Assembly: GCA_037447655.1 (NCBI GenBank)
Contig: JBBHKE010000803.1
Coordinates: 43,122-91,073 of the forward strand
Source: Zygnema cylindricum
Taxonomy: Eukaryota; Streptophyta; Zygnematophyceae; Zygnematales; Zygnemataceae
Length of the DNA: 47,952 nt
Reading direction: 5' to 3'
Position 1 is the first letter of the stretch, and every line of letters begins with the position of its first letter. A model generated the notes under the pieces. The model was not told where the DNA came from. It saw only the letters and a list, made by a program, of their open reading frames with translations, and did no database searches. Below, piece by piece: positions 22,728-33,884 of the stretch. A program made the position numbers and the translations under genes.

Positions 22728-25031
22728 TGCATGTTAAGTTTTCTCGATGGATTATATTATTGGAACTGTTACACCTCCTACATGTGAATCTCTAGATTCG
22801 CTACCACAACCACGAGTTTTTGTCTTTTAGGGAAACCATGTGCATACCTACATTAATAAAGTACACTGTGAATCGATATTAATTAAAAAAAATAGAACAC
22901 TATTAAAAAAAAGGTATTCCTAACCTTCTTATGAGTTCAATAACCTAAAGCAACAAAAAAAATATATTACTAAACGCTATTTTGGATACACATTTCTATA
23001 CTGTACACCGCCAATCGCTATTAGCGTAGATGTTTCTTTAGCGTATAATATTAATTACAGTGGTGTACGCTACTTAAGAATTTGAAAATTTTGAAAAAAA
23101 ACATATATTCTAATTGTTTAATAATTCTAATCTGGGTATTTGAAAAAAATAAATGTCGGTCGCAAACCTGCTTACACTAATATAAGTACCCGTAATACTT
23201 TTTTGAAATCGTACGCCGTCATGTAAAGCATTCAAACGTGCATGTCAGACTATTTTACCACAATTAAGCGTGAGCGCTACGCCGTAAAGCTTACATTTTT
23301 TGTCCAGTTGTAAGAAGTGTAATTTGTACGCTTGTAGTGTTTACGCAACGCTTGTTGTCTAAAAAGTTGGTCGCTTGTTCGTTGTACCTCCATACTGTAC
23401 GTTAATAAGGTTTCTTTACGCTAATAATGTCGCGATGTTTTGTTTTATTAGAGTGGATTAATGCTAATATGTGCATTAACTCTAAAATGGTTGCACTTCC
23501 GTTTGCCTCTTCGGGTTGTGACCGGTATTAGCGTTAATGTTATGACGTATTAGAGTAAATTATTATTCTAAATTGGTCCAAAATGTACAATCTCAACAAC
23601 CACCTCGTCTCAAGCTTATTTTGATTGGTCGCCTAAAATTACACGTGGACAATTTTATATCCTCGCAAACATTATGGCTCCAGCACGACGTGACAAAAAC
23701 CGATGTCATACCCGCCGCCATTCCAAAAACGATCCGTACATACAATTACGAGCAGGCAGTTACCATGGCTCTTTCATGAAAATCGTCCGTCGCTTACCAC
23801 GTGCATACTCCCTCTCTCAAAACTGATGAAAATTTTGAAACTTTCCTGCTTTCTCTGTGTCGTCTAAAATATTTGGATAACTCACTGACACGCCAAACAT
23901 TAAAATTCAAATTTTTAGCACTGAAAGTTTGAGGAAAGGTTTCCCTCCTTTTTGTCCCATTTTTTTTTTTTTACTTGGTATATATATCTTGCGTTCAGTC
24001 TAACAATGGCACTTTGTTACCACATTCTCCATTTACCTAGGCTTTTGTATCCCTATTATTTGCTTTGTATAATTTTTTGGCCAATATTTTCAAATATGTG
24101 GCCCATTACTTCCCATATTACCACCTTTTTTGCGGCAGAAAGCACCGCTACGGTTGGATTATTGCCACCTCTTGCCCAAGAGGACATAGATGGTGGCAAA
24201 ACCCAATGACATGACCCACTGAGTGAAGAATTGGGATCACGCGACGTGGACCCCCTCGTGGAAGGCGCTATTACCGGAGATTTGGACTCATCGTGTGATA
24301 AATACGGGAACGTCCCGGTGTTGGTCTAAAAAGTTGAACAAGTTTCAACGAAGATTACTCGACTTTGAGTAATAAATTGGATGATCGCCGATTGTCATGA
24401 GAACGGAAAGGAAGGGCGCATCCTAACGACTATGAAAAAGTTTCCGCAACATTTTACGAGGGTTTATCGTACACATAAGAGTTTTTACCATTCGTCCTTA
24501 TCTTCATATAGCAAACCCCGGTTGTCTAATTTGTGTGTCGCTATTTCCCATTGTTTGTAATTGAATTGACATGTTGAATATTTTATATTTGATTGTATCT
24601 CCCTCATATTGCATGTTTGTGTATGCCCTATTATTCCCCCCCTCCACCTCTTGTCGTTATGATGGGTGGTTGTGCAACGTCGTCCAATTTATTTTTGCTA
24701 TGAGTTCAAACCAGTGGACACGCGATTACATATTGTCGTTGCCTGAATGTTGTGAATTTAAGGCAACTACATTGATCTGTCGCCAAAAGTTGGAGAAATC
24801 GAAAAGGCGACGACAATGCGTTGTCGCCTCAACGTTGGAAGTTTCCAAAGACGACTTCGTGCCGGTTAAACGTGTAGCCATCACTAAAACGTAAGGTCTA
24901 AGAAATGTTTAACGGGCGACGACGTCTAATATTGAAAGCGCTTAGTAAATGAAACGTTATGTTTCAAATGTTTATTTTCGTCGCCCCACCGTTGGAAAAA
25001 TCGAACGCATCGGGGAGGCGACAAAGTACAT
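22728..25031. repeat. 2.3-kb repeat block, copy B
   Basis: Second copy of 19320-21621. It begins exactly after the solo LTR (tgcatgttaag) and ends exactly where a copia integrase fragment starts. Its version of the 132-codon frame carries stops, and the hairpin near 24717 has decayed, while the one at 24806-24828 is intact. Confidence 0.75.
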
Positions 25032-25745
25032 TATGTGAGGAGATTCCAATATATCTTCCCCATCTTGGATCTCCCCTGAATCTGCAATCACGTTTTCACT
25101 TGTGTCCTTTCTGGGAAGATCTAAGTCTTCCTCACTGTTAGACTCAAAACTGATTCTGATTTTCTTAGTGTATTTAAAGAGATCAAATGACTTTCCTTCA
25201 TCCATGACAACTAGATGCTTTACCAGAATGATATCTTGTTTAGCCATGTCATAGACTCTATATCCCTTAACATCCTCATCATATCCCACAAAATATCCCG
25301 ATTTCCCTTTAGCATCTAGTTTCCAGTTTTTCTATCTGTGTCAAGACTGTAAACTTGACACCGAACACTTTCAAGTGAGAAATATCTTGTTTCCTTCCAA
25401 CCCATCTCTCATAAGGTGTCATTCCTTTAACGGCTGCAGTGAGGACTTTATTCTTAATGTAATTAGCATAGTTCATGGCTTCTGCCCAAAATCTTCTTCC
25501 TATTTTTTTATCTGCCAACATACTACAAACACTATCTCCGGAAGTCCTAATAAACCGTTTGGCTACCCCATTTTGTTCTAGATTATTCGGTAGAGTTTTT
25601 TAATGCTGAACTCCATCATCTCTCAAGTATTCCTCAAACTGGTTAGAGGTGTACTCTCCCTAATTAATGCTTCTTATTCGCTTAATAGGGGTTCCGTACA
25701 ACTTTTCACTCAAAGCTTGGTATTCTTTGAAGTACTTTGGTGTTT
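25032..25745 (-). pseudogene. pol: Ty1/copia integrase fragment
   Basis: Read on the minus strand, it holds the C-terminal half of a copia integrase core and the region after it. From 25745 downward: KSETPKYFKEYQALSEKL, a damaged stretch ending LEQNGVA (from the conserved NGVxER region), then MLADKKIGRRFWAEAMNYAN and YERWVGRKQDISHLKVFG, and finally GYDEDVKGYRVYD and an acidic linker. It lines up with 32040-31370 of the copia element downstream but is a separate, more decayed copy. Several stops and frameshifts are visible, and no other pol part is attached. It is fused at 25031 to repeat block B. Confidence 0.8.
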
Positions 25746-26060
25746 CAGACTTTGTGATGAGAGGGAGGAGGAGGAAGAAGGTGAGGTGGGGAGGGAAGAG
25801 AACATATTGAATGGGGAGGGGGGGGAGGAGGCGGCATTAGGTGAGGAAAGAAGGGGAAAAGAGGCGACGGTTGAGGAGGAGAAGGGAAGCGAGGCGGGGG
25901 AAGGAGTAGAGAGGAGGAGGAGAAGGATTAAAAGGAAAAAAATGGTTTTTTATGAGAGGGAGGATGGGGGAGGGAGTGAGGCACGGATAAAAGTTTGAGA
26001 GGAGGAGGGAACTAAAGTTAGGAAAACGGAAAGTAAGTCACTAAAGAAACGAGGATTAAG
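25746..26060. repeat. GA-rich polypurine tract
   Basis: The plus strand is almost entirely purine (runs such as gaggaggaggaagaaggtga, then ggggaggggggggagg). An open frame across it is a by-product of composition. A similar but longer tract is at 37560-38240. Confidence 0.7.
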
Positions 26061-26960
26061 TCCCCTCAACTTTTTGTAGCGACGAGAGCATTGTGGATGG
26101 GGAGGAACCGCTGGATGAGAAGCATACCCCCAAGGTAAAACATCCCACGAATATTCGGGTATGGAAGGATGTGGATGAGCCCGCCACCAAAGATGAGCAA
26201 AGTACGGATAGCAGGGGACGACAACGAGAGGATGAATACGGGGATGATGACGACGTGTTCCAGTCGTCTCCTACACCGAATAGGGAGAGAGGCATTGTAT
26301 TGGGTAATCCGGGTCCTCAAGCTCCATATCGAGTTGAGGATCCGGATTGGTTTTTTCCTCCTCCCACGGGAGAGGAGGAAATGGGCAGTTTTGTGCCCCG
26401 GGCCGAGCATTACATTCTTGTTGCCGAATAGCCGAAACAGTGGAGGTATGGTGAACCTCGCTCCCTAAACCCGAGGGAAAATCCCCGTCCGGAAATTCTC
26501 GACATCCCTGGATGTTCCAGCTCATCCGACGTGGCTTTTCATCGCGGGTGACGACCAAGGCTCAATGTTTGCCCACATACGACAACTCGATCCGGCGGAT
26601 CCTCGACATACGTGGATTGTTCATGACGACCGCGGTTTTCGGGTGAATGTTCCTGAGTTATTGCGCCTTCACCATCCGTGGGACCCCCGACTATACACCG
26701 TCTTTAAGTATTGTCGAAGAACTCCCAAGGTAATGGCTCTCCTAGCGGCTCGTACCTCGGTTTTACATAAGTTCTAAAAACTACGAGTGAGGCGACCCCG
26801 TCTATGCGAAATACCAAGTGTTCAACGTCCGATTTCCCCCCCTTCACCACCGACGGAAGAGGATTGGCCACGAATAATCGAGGCACTCACTAACCAGTTG
26901 GCCGCCCAACAAGAACAAGTGACGAGGCTCACACGGGAGTTGTCTCAAAAAAAATTGCGG
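26061..26960 (+). pseudogene. Decayed protein-coding remnant of unknown family
   Basis: Several consecutive pieces in shifting frames look protein-coding. 26093-26431 is acidic and Pro-rich (QAPYRVEDPDWFFPPPTGEE). 26565-26777 contains DPRHTWIVHDDRGFRVNVPE then HHPWDPRLYTVFKYCRRTP. 26840-26960 in another frame gives TEEDWPRIIEALTNQLAAQQ and a short coiled coil ending SQKKLR. Stops and frameshifts separate them. The order (disordered acidic, folded, coiled coil) suggests a gag-like or transposon accessory protein, but I do not recognise it. Confidence 0.4.
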
Positions 26961-27060
26961 TAATCGGTATGTTTGTGATTTCCAAAAAGTATTCATTTAT
27001 CCTTCTCTTCTTCTCTTGTTGTTGCTAACCCACCCACTCACAATTTTTTTATATTAATTT

Positions 27061-27300
27061 GTCGTGTATGTTGAATATTGCGACGATAGCGCCTCATCCG
27101 TAAATCGTCGACAAATTCCACTTGTTGCTGAACCATAACTCTCCCATTGATATGTTTTACAGCTGATTGCCTGATTCAGCAACGACACGTGCTCGTCGCT
27201 GAATAGGTGACGACAGATTGTTGTTGCTTATTTCAGTGACGAGCAACTATCGTCGCTGAATTAGGCGAAGACAATATGTCGTCGCTAATTTAGTTCTCAA
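27061..27300. repeat. Cluster of TTCAGCGACGA-type hairpins
   Basis: Two 29-base hairpins of the same design: ttcagcaacga-7-tcgtcgctgaa at 27175-27203 and ttcagtgacga-7-tcgtcgctgaa at 27232-27260, each with one stem mismatch. Further gacgaca/tgtcgtcg words lie around them (27209, 27265-27285). The cluster lies just upstream of a transposase remnant, as transposon subterminal repeats would. Confidence 0.65.
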
Positions 27301-27420
27301 TCTTCAATACATTTAGTCATTTTTTTTTTCTTTCCTTACTCCACATAGTAAGAGTGGCAGTACTAAAAAGGATAAGGGACACTACTCTCACCTTATCTTC
27401 TTCGGGTTTTGGAAAGAGAA

Positions 27421-28190
27421 ACGTGGCGATAATGAAGGCGTTACCAGAAACGGGTAGGAAATAGTTACCATAGGTGGTGAAAGTTCACATGGACTTAGTG
27501 GACGAATTCTATCGATTCCATAAGGCGGGCATGAAATTGTCCACTGTCATTGTGGGAAAAATTGCAAATTACATCATTACTGAAATGAAGAAGAAGGGTG
27601 CCACGGATTTTATCGACGACAATGGTGAAGAGACGAAGCCAAGAATCACTCGGCGTTGGATTCAACGCATTTTCGAAAAGCATAGCATTGTCGCCCGAGC
27701 CCAAAAGGGCAAACTGCAATTAAGTCCGAAATAGGAGGAATACATAAAGAGATCCGTGGCATATCACATGGGTGTATTAAAAAGAGGATTTCTTTCGGGT
27801 AAGCTTTGTATTTTCCTACCATTTGTTGATTATTGTCATATAAAGTTTTTTATTTTGTTTCCTGTTTTATTATAATTTCTTATGTTTTTTTTTTCTGTTG
27901 TTTCTTGCTATATTTTTGGTGGATTATATGTCGTTTTAACGAGGATTTGGTGGAGAGCTTGGACGGGACCCATTTAATTGTAAATATTGACAACAAGAAA
28001 ACTTTAGGCTTTCGCGGCGACGAGGTCGTAAAATACGCCGACGTTGCGGGCAGTGGAGAGTCCATGCCATTGATGGTACGACTCAAGGGTGGAATGAACG
28101 CATGAATTAAGGCGCCGATGATAATATTCACAAACCGCGATCGAAAGTACCCGATAAAGGGCTTTCTAACGATGTACCAGGTAAGTTTCA
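27421..28190 (+). pseudogene. Pogo/CENP-B-like transposase remnant (DDE_1 type)
   Basis: 27474-27734 encodes a helix-turn-helix resembling the CENP-B/Tc5 DNA-binding region (KPRITRRWIQRIFEKHSIVA), then a TAG and the continuation EEYIKRSVAYHMGVLKRGF. A likely intron begins gtaagc at 27799 and ends near 27943. Next comes the start of the catalytic domain, VESLDGTHLIVNIDNKKTLG, holding the first catalytic Asp (family LDETH, here LDGTH), then VKYADVAGSGESMPLMVRL, a stop (TGA or TAA) near 28104, and IFTNRDRKYPIKGF. The second Asp and third acidic residue are missing because the sequence ends near 28190. Non-functional. Confidence 0.65.
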
Positions 28191-28287
28191 TTCAATTTTA
28201 ATTGTTGACAATTTTTTCATCTTCCTTATTTTCCTTTATTAATTACAAATTCCTCTCTACAAATATATATTTTATCGTTTCCTATAT
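28191..28287. other. Spacer after the transposase remnant
   Basis: Short AT-rich stretch with no feature, between the pogo-like remnant and the copia leader fragment. Confidence 0.3.
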
Positions 28288-28390
28288 GGTCTCCATTGTC
28301 CCACAGAATGAGCAGCCTATGCAAAGCCTCTAGGATAATATTTGCCCCTTCCACTTTCTCACTGAATAGGTGCCGCCCAGGCTTTTAGGG
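28288..28390 (-). repeat. Detached copia leader with gag start
   Basis: Read on the minus strand it has the leader words attatcctagaggcttt and ctcattctgtggg, then an ATG followed by GAGACC. This matches the leader and gag start of the two larger copia elements (33884 and 46012). Only the first few gag codons are present. It is joined directly to the truncated 3' end of the RT copy at 28391. Confidence 0.6.
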
Positions 28391-29604
28391 TTTTTTAGTA
28401 CAATTCATGAAATAGATTAAACTTCTTACAACTTGTCTATAAGGGATAGACTTCATAAAATCTCTCTCCTCTAGACTCATCTGATCATCTAAGATCATCA
28501 CTCCTCTTTATACACTCCCATCACTTTCTTTTTTCAAGTCCATGGGAGTGGTACAACTGTTAGCATTTTCCATCTGGAATTTCTCAATCATATTACCTAT
28601 TGCTTCTTTATGAGTAAGTCAGAAAATCTTCTTCCCCCTATCTCTCTCCATTTGAATCCTTAAAATATATTTTGCCTCCCCTAAATACTTCATATCAAAT
28701 TTGCTTCTAAGATCTTTTTTTAACTTATCGATTTTTCCCAAAGATTTACTCAACACAAGCAGATCATCCACATAAATTGCAATAAAAATGACACTATTCT
28801 CATCTTGAATCATATAGATAGAATGGTCACAACTGACTCGGATATATCCCAGACCGGTGAGAAACTCATCTAGTTTGTTGTTCCACTGTCGGGGAGCCTG
28901 CTTCAGTCCATATAAGGACTTTATGAGCCTGCAGAATTTGCTCTCTTCTCCTGCCTCCACGAACCCCTCGGGTTGCCTCATGAAAATTTCTTCCTCTAAC
29001 TCACCATTAAGAAAAACAGTCTTAATGTCCATCTGGTGTATTTCCATGTCTTCCGCTGCTGCCAGATTGAGGAGAATCCTTACTGATGGGAACCGAACAA
29101 CTGGAGCAAAGGTCTCCTCATAGTCAATCCCCTCCTTTTGGGTAAATCCTTTCGCTACCAATCGAGCCTTATATCTCTCAATGGTATTATCTGAGTTCGG
29201 TTTTAGTCTAAATACCCATTTACACCCAATAGGTTTCTGTGTGGAGGACAATTTGTTATCTCCCAAGTATTTGCTTCCATGATCGAAGCCATCTCATCAT
29301 TTATGGCTCTAATCCACCTTTCTTTCTCAGGACTATTACTGCCTCCGAGTAAGACTGAGGCTCATCTAGGTGAGATAACTTAGTTACCTTATGAGCGATC
29401 TGTTTTTCTTGTATCCTTTTGCTGCTCCTTTTTCCTCCCTCAAACTCCGAAGCTGGAATGGATGGAAGTCTTGGATTTCTCCTCAATGTCTCATCGGCTC
29501 CCCTGTCTATGGGAGCCAGTTCCAGTCCTACTTCTTCTATCTCCTCGAAGTCCATAGGAGTTTATGAGATATCCGGTAAGTCTGCTGTATCTCGGATCTC
29601 CCTT
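28391..29604 (-). pseudogene. pol: Second copy of copia linker and reverse transcriptase
   Basis: On the minus strand it carries the integrase-RT linker (29604-29300) and an RT frame (29266-28619): CKWVFRLKPNSDNTIERYKA, the catalytic box YVDDLLVLS, then more RT sequence broken by stops up to NCTK. It duplicates 30149-31362 in order and orientation. Bases 29038-29604 appear identical to 30796-31362 (offset 1758), whereas the remaining RT part differs at many positions. It starts abruptly after the RNase H end of the upstream element and stops at the leader fragment. Confidence 0.8.
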
Positions 29605-30043
29605 TGGTCATCATGTCAGCCACCATTTCTTCATCAGGTCTATACACAAGATTTAAAATTTTATTTTCAACTTTTTCTCTTACGAAGCTTAATCTTATGT
29701 CCATATGTTTTGCTTTGAAATGTTGTTTTGGATTGGCTGAAATTGCGATTCGAGTTTAATTATCACAAAAGATTTCCTGCACTCCCTCCTTTATATATCC
29801 CATTTCTTGCAATAATGACTTCACCCACATTAGTTCTTTTACAGCAGAACAAGACGCCATATACTTAGCCTCCATAGTAGACTGAGCGGCCACATTTTGT
29901 TGCTTACTGCTCCAACAGCAAGCACCTTCCCCCACATACAAAACATATCCAGAAGTGCATCTTGTCAAAGGTGCATCCCTATAACTAGCATCACTCCAAG
30001 TGGTGATATCAATGTGCTCCCCTCCCAAATGCAACCATAACTC
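29605..30043 (-). pseudogene. pol: Ty1/copia RNase H domain
   Basis: The frame at 30034-29756 reads DITTWSDASYRDAPLTRCTS, SGYVLYVG, then WSSKQQNVAAQSTMEAKYMA, with the Asp and Glu (EAKY) of the RNase H active site. Beyond a stop, the C-terminal AKHMDIRLSFVREKVEN and EMVADMMTK can be read to 29605. There the expected end of pol is replaced by a second copy of the linker region. Confidence 0.8.
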
Positions 30044-31340
30044 TCAGATTCTTACCAGATATCTCATGACTCTCTTGGCTACCTCCCAGTCTCTCTTCCT
30101 AAGATCATTAAGACTCCTACTGAGTACTCCAACTGTTGCCGTTATGTCCGATGTGGTACAATTCATAAAATAGATTAAACTTCCTACGAACATTCTATAA
30201 GGGATAGACTTCATAAATTCTATGTCTTCTGGACTCATCTGATCATCTAAGATCATCACTCTTCGTACTACACTCCCATCACTTATTTTTTTCAAGTCCA
30301 TGGGAGTGGTACAACTGTTAGCATTTTCCATCTGGAATTTCTCAAGCATATTACCTATTGTTATTTTCTGAGTGAGTCTGGTAATCTTTTTCCCCCTATC
30401 TCTCTCCATCTGAATCCCCAAAATATATCTTACCTCCCCTAAATCCTTCATATCAAATTTTCTTCCAAGATCATTCTTTAACTTATTGATTTTTTCCAAA
30501 GATTTACTCAACACAAGCAAATCATCCACATAAATTGCAATAAAAATTACACCATTCTCATCTTCAAACATATAGATAGAATGGTCAGAGTTGATAAGGA
30601 TATATCTCAAACCAGTAAGAAAATCATCTAGTTTCTTATTCCACTGTCGGGGAGCCTGCTTCAGTCCATAAAAGAACTTTATGAGTTTGCACACTTTGCT
30701 CTCTTCTCCTTCTTCAACGAACCCCTCGGGTTGCATCATAAAAATTTCCTCCTCTAACTCCCCATTACGAAAAGCAGTCTTAATGTCCATCTGGTGAATT
30801 TCCATGTCTTCCGCTGCTGCCAGATTGAGGAGAATCCTTACTGATGGGAACCGAACAACTGGAGCAAAGGTCTCCTCATAGTCAATCCCCTCCTTTTGGG
30901 TAAATCCTTTCGCTACCAATCGAGCCTTATATCTCTCAATGGTATTATCTGAGTTCGGTTTTAGTCTAAATACCCATTTACACCCAATAGGTTTCTGTGT
31001 GGAGGACAATTTGTTATCTCCCAAGTATTTGCTTCCATGATCGAAGCCATCTCATCATTTATGGCTCTAATCCACCTTTCTTTCTCAGGACTATTACTGC
31101 CTCCGAGTAAGACTGAGGCTCATCTAGGTGAGATAACTTAGTTACCTTATGAGCGATCTGTTTTTCTTGTATCCTTTTGCTGCTCCTTTTTCCTCCCTCA
31201 AACTCCGAAGCTGGAATGGATGGAAGTCTTGGATTTCTCCTCAATGTCTCATCGGCTCCCCTGTCTATGGGAGCCAGTTCCAGTCCTACTTCTTCTATCT
31301 CCTCGAAGTCCATAGGAGTTTATGAGATATCCGGTAAGTC
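30044..31340 (-). pseudogene. pol: Ty1/copia reverse transcriptase and upstream linker
   Basis: The linker frame (31313-31059) is acidic then basic and begins MDFEEIEEVGLELAPIDRG. The RT frame (31024-30044, 326 codons) is open throughout: CKWVFRLK, RLVAKGFTQKEGIDYEETFA, MDIKTAFRNGELEEEIFM, YGLKQAPRQWNKKLDDFL and the catalytic YVDDLLVLS. It ends in the connection region SLNDLRKRDWEVAKRVMRYL. The linker is split from integrase by a TAA and from RT by a frame change, so the polyprotein is broken. It copies element RNA into DNA in intact relatives. Confidence 0.88.
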
Positions 31341-32360
31341 TGCTGTATCTCGGATCTCCCTTGAATATGCAATCACGGTTTCATTCATGTCCTTTTCGAG
31401 AACGACCGAGTTCTCCTCACTCTCAGACTCAAATCTCATTCTTATCTTCTTTGTATATTTGAAAGGGTCAAATGACTTCTCTTCATCCATGACAACTCGG
31501 TGTTTGACCAGAATGATGTCTTTCTTTGCTAAGTCATAGACTATATATCCCTTGACATCCTCATCATATCCTACAAAGTATACATGTTTTCCCTTAGCAT
31601 CTAGTTTCCAATTTTTTCTATCCGTGTCAAGACTATAAACTTGGCTACCGAATACTTTAAGGTGTGAGATATCTGGTTTCCTTCCAACCCATCTCTCAAA
31701 AGGTGTCACTCCCTTTACAATTAAGGCAAGGACTCTATTCTTAATGTAATTGGCACAGTTCATTGCTTGTGCCCAAAATCTCTTTCCTATTTTCTTGTCG
31801 GCCAACATACTACATACAATATCTCTTAGTGTTTGATTTAACCTCTCAACTACCCCATTTTGTTCCGGGTTATATGGTTCAATTTTCTGGTGCTCCATTC
31901 CCTCATCTCTCAGGTATTCCTCAAACGGGTTATAGGGATATCCCCCCCCATTATCACTCCTTATCCTCTTAATGGAGTTTCATGCAACTTCCCACTCCAG
32001 GCTTTATATTCTTTGAAGTAAATTGATGCTTCAGACTTTGTTTTTAGAAAGTAGACTCTAGAGTATCTAGTCCAGTCATCAGTTATTGTCATCATGAACC
32101 TCTTTCCTCTAACGGAAGGTACACTTGCAGGTTCCCAAATATCTGTGTGGACCAAATCTAATACTTTCTCACCTCTATATGTGGTGGCTTTGGGAAAGGG
32201 AAGTTTGTGAGCCTTACCTTGAGCATAGCAACTACAATCATCCATCATTTCATTATCCCCAAACTGAATGCCTTCTACTACCCCAAGCTTTTTCATTTCC
32301 CTCAACCTATCACAATGCACATGCCCCTACTGCTTATCCAAAATCATCAACTAAGGAAGA
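31320..32360 (-). pseudogene. pol: Ty1/copia integrase domain
   Basis: Pre-integrase remnant CDRLREMKKLGVVEGI and the HHCC-type Cys pair (CSCYAQGKAHKLPFPK; the first usual Cys pair is partly altered). The core follows with HTDIWEP (first Asp), MMTITDDWTRYSRVYFLKTK, a frame break near 31960 in the second-Asp region, then EPYNPEQNGVVERLNQTL (catalytic Glu region) and RFWAQAMNCANYIKNRV. The C-terminal part VFGSQVYSLDTDRKNWKLDA resembles the usual copia tail. Frames are 32320-31961 and 31898-31320. Confidence 0.85.
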
Positions 32361-32390
32361 CCAATATAGTAAGCATTATTCTTTTCCTTA

Positions 32391-32890
32391 CTCAGGTTCA
32401 GCCTAAACATTCCTTAGCTACCCTTGTCTGCCATGAAGTAAACTTCATCCCCATACTTCGATGTAAAGACTCCCTTTCTAGTGAAGGTATCAAACTCTTT
32501 GTCATCTAACACAGACGTAGAAACAAGATTTTTACTCAGTTGAGGAATGTAGAGTACATCTGAGAATGTAAGTATAGAAGACTTACCCTCCATTAAGACT
32601 TTCAGATCTTTTGATCCCACTAGATCTGTGGTAACCACTCTCCCATCCCCATAATCTATCTCTACACTAGGGATCTTTCTCAGCTTAGTGAAGAGTTCCT
32701 TATCACGACACATATGCATCGATGCACCTGAGTCGATGATCCATCCTTCCTGTGGACCTTCCCGAATTGCTCCAAGGGCACACTTTTGTCTGCAAGGGAT
32801 CTCCTTCTCCTCCAGACTCTCGTCAAGAAGAAGCTCCCCATCCTCCTCAAAAGACTCATCCTCGGTTTCTCCTTTCACTTTTGTAACCAC
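32391..32890 (-). pseudogene. pol: Ty1/copia aspartic protease region
   Basis: A 158-codon frame. An acidic stretch is followed by GWIIDSGASMHMCRDKELF, the DSG active site of retropepsin-type protease, and the usual downstream SDVLYIPQLSKNLVSTSVLD. It processes Gag-Pol in intact elements. A TAG separates it from the pre-integrase part. Confidence 0.88.
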
Positions 32891-33884
32891 AAGTGCCTTT
32901 TTCTTCCCTCCGGAAGAACCCCCTCCACGGTTCTCTTAGAGCCTCAGCTCCGATAGCTTGACACAATCCGCGATGAAGTGTCCGGCTTTTTGCAAAAATG
33001 ACAAAGACCCTTTGGGGGCCTCGGTCCTAGAGAATGATCTCTTTCCCCTTTCTATAGTTTCTTCGGGTCCTTTCCCCATCGGTCCCCTCCTGCTGCTAGA
33101 GCTTGAATGCTCTTTCCTCCTCTCCTAATCTCCATTGTGTTTTTCTTGCTCAAGTATCAAGTATCATCCTAACCACTATGTTCCATTTCCATGAACTATC
33201 AGACATTTCGTGTACTCGGTACACTATGTTCTCGTACTCATCTGGTAACTTCATGATAAGGGTGTTAACTTTCATTTTCATTGTACCTGTCCACCCGACA
33301 CTTTCCATCTCGATATACAAACAAGAAAAATCATTAAAGTAATCTAACATCTTTCCTCCTTTGTAAGCGTAACTCACTAGCTTTTGCTCAGCCAACTGGA
33401 GCTCTTGAATAGTTCCAGCTCTTTAAATCTCCACCAAACTCACCCACAACTCCTAGGCCTTGTAAATGTGAAGATGAGGGTTGGCCAAAGCTTGAGTGAG
33501 GTGCCTCAAAATGAAGTTCTTGGCAGCCATGTTGACATCCTCCCACATTTGAGTATCGTTCTCCGCGGTCTTGATGGTCGCCGCTCTTGGTACTGTGGCA
33601 ATAGGAGTAAGGGGTGTCTCCTTCCCTTTCCCTTTTTCGGACACACTGCTGTCCCTATCATCTGCCTCCTCTGCCGAGGCAGCCGTTGTTGCAGGAAACC
33701 TTACTCCTCCAAATCCTGGTGGAGTTCCTGAAGGTGGATGTTTCACTTGTCCACTGACGATACCCCAATTTTATTTTTCACACAAAGCTCACATCATCAT
33801 GGCTTCCGAATAGATGAACCCTGATCCATTTAATGTGGGTACCCTAGAGGGTGGGCCCATAACCTGCAATTCTGTGTCCTCCAT
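32891..33884 (-). pseudogene. gag: Ty1/copia gag with zinc knuckle
   Basis: It starts at ATG 33884 on the minus strand (ELQVMGPPSRV) and shows the copia gag order: a Thr/Lys-rich part (33746-33453, with NMAAKNFILRHLTQALANPH), then YAYKGGKMLDYFNDFSCLYI (33395-33150), then a CCHC knuckle near 32955-33000 (CHFC, GHF, ADC) interrupted by a one-base frameshift. Several stops are present. The same order occurs in the plus-strand element at 46012. Confidence 0.78.
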
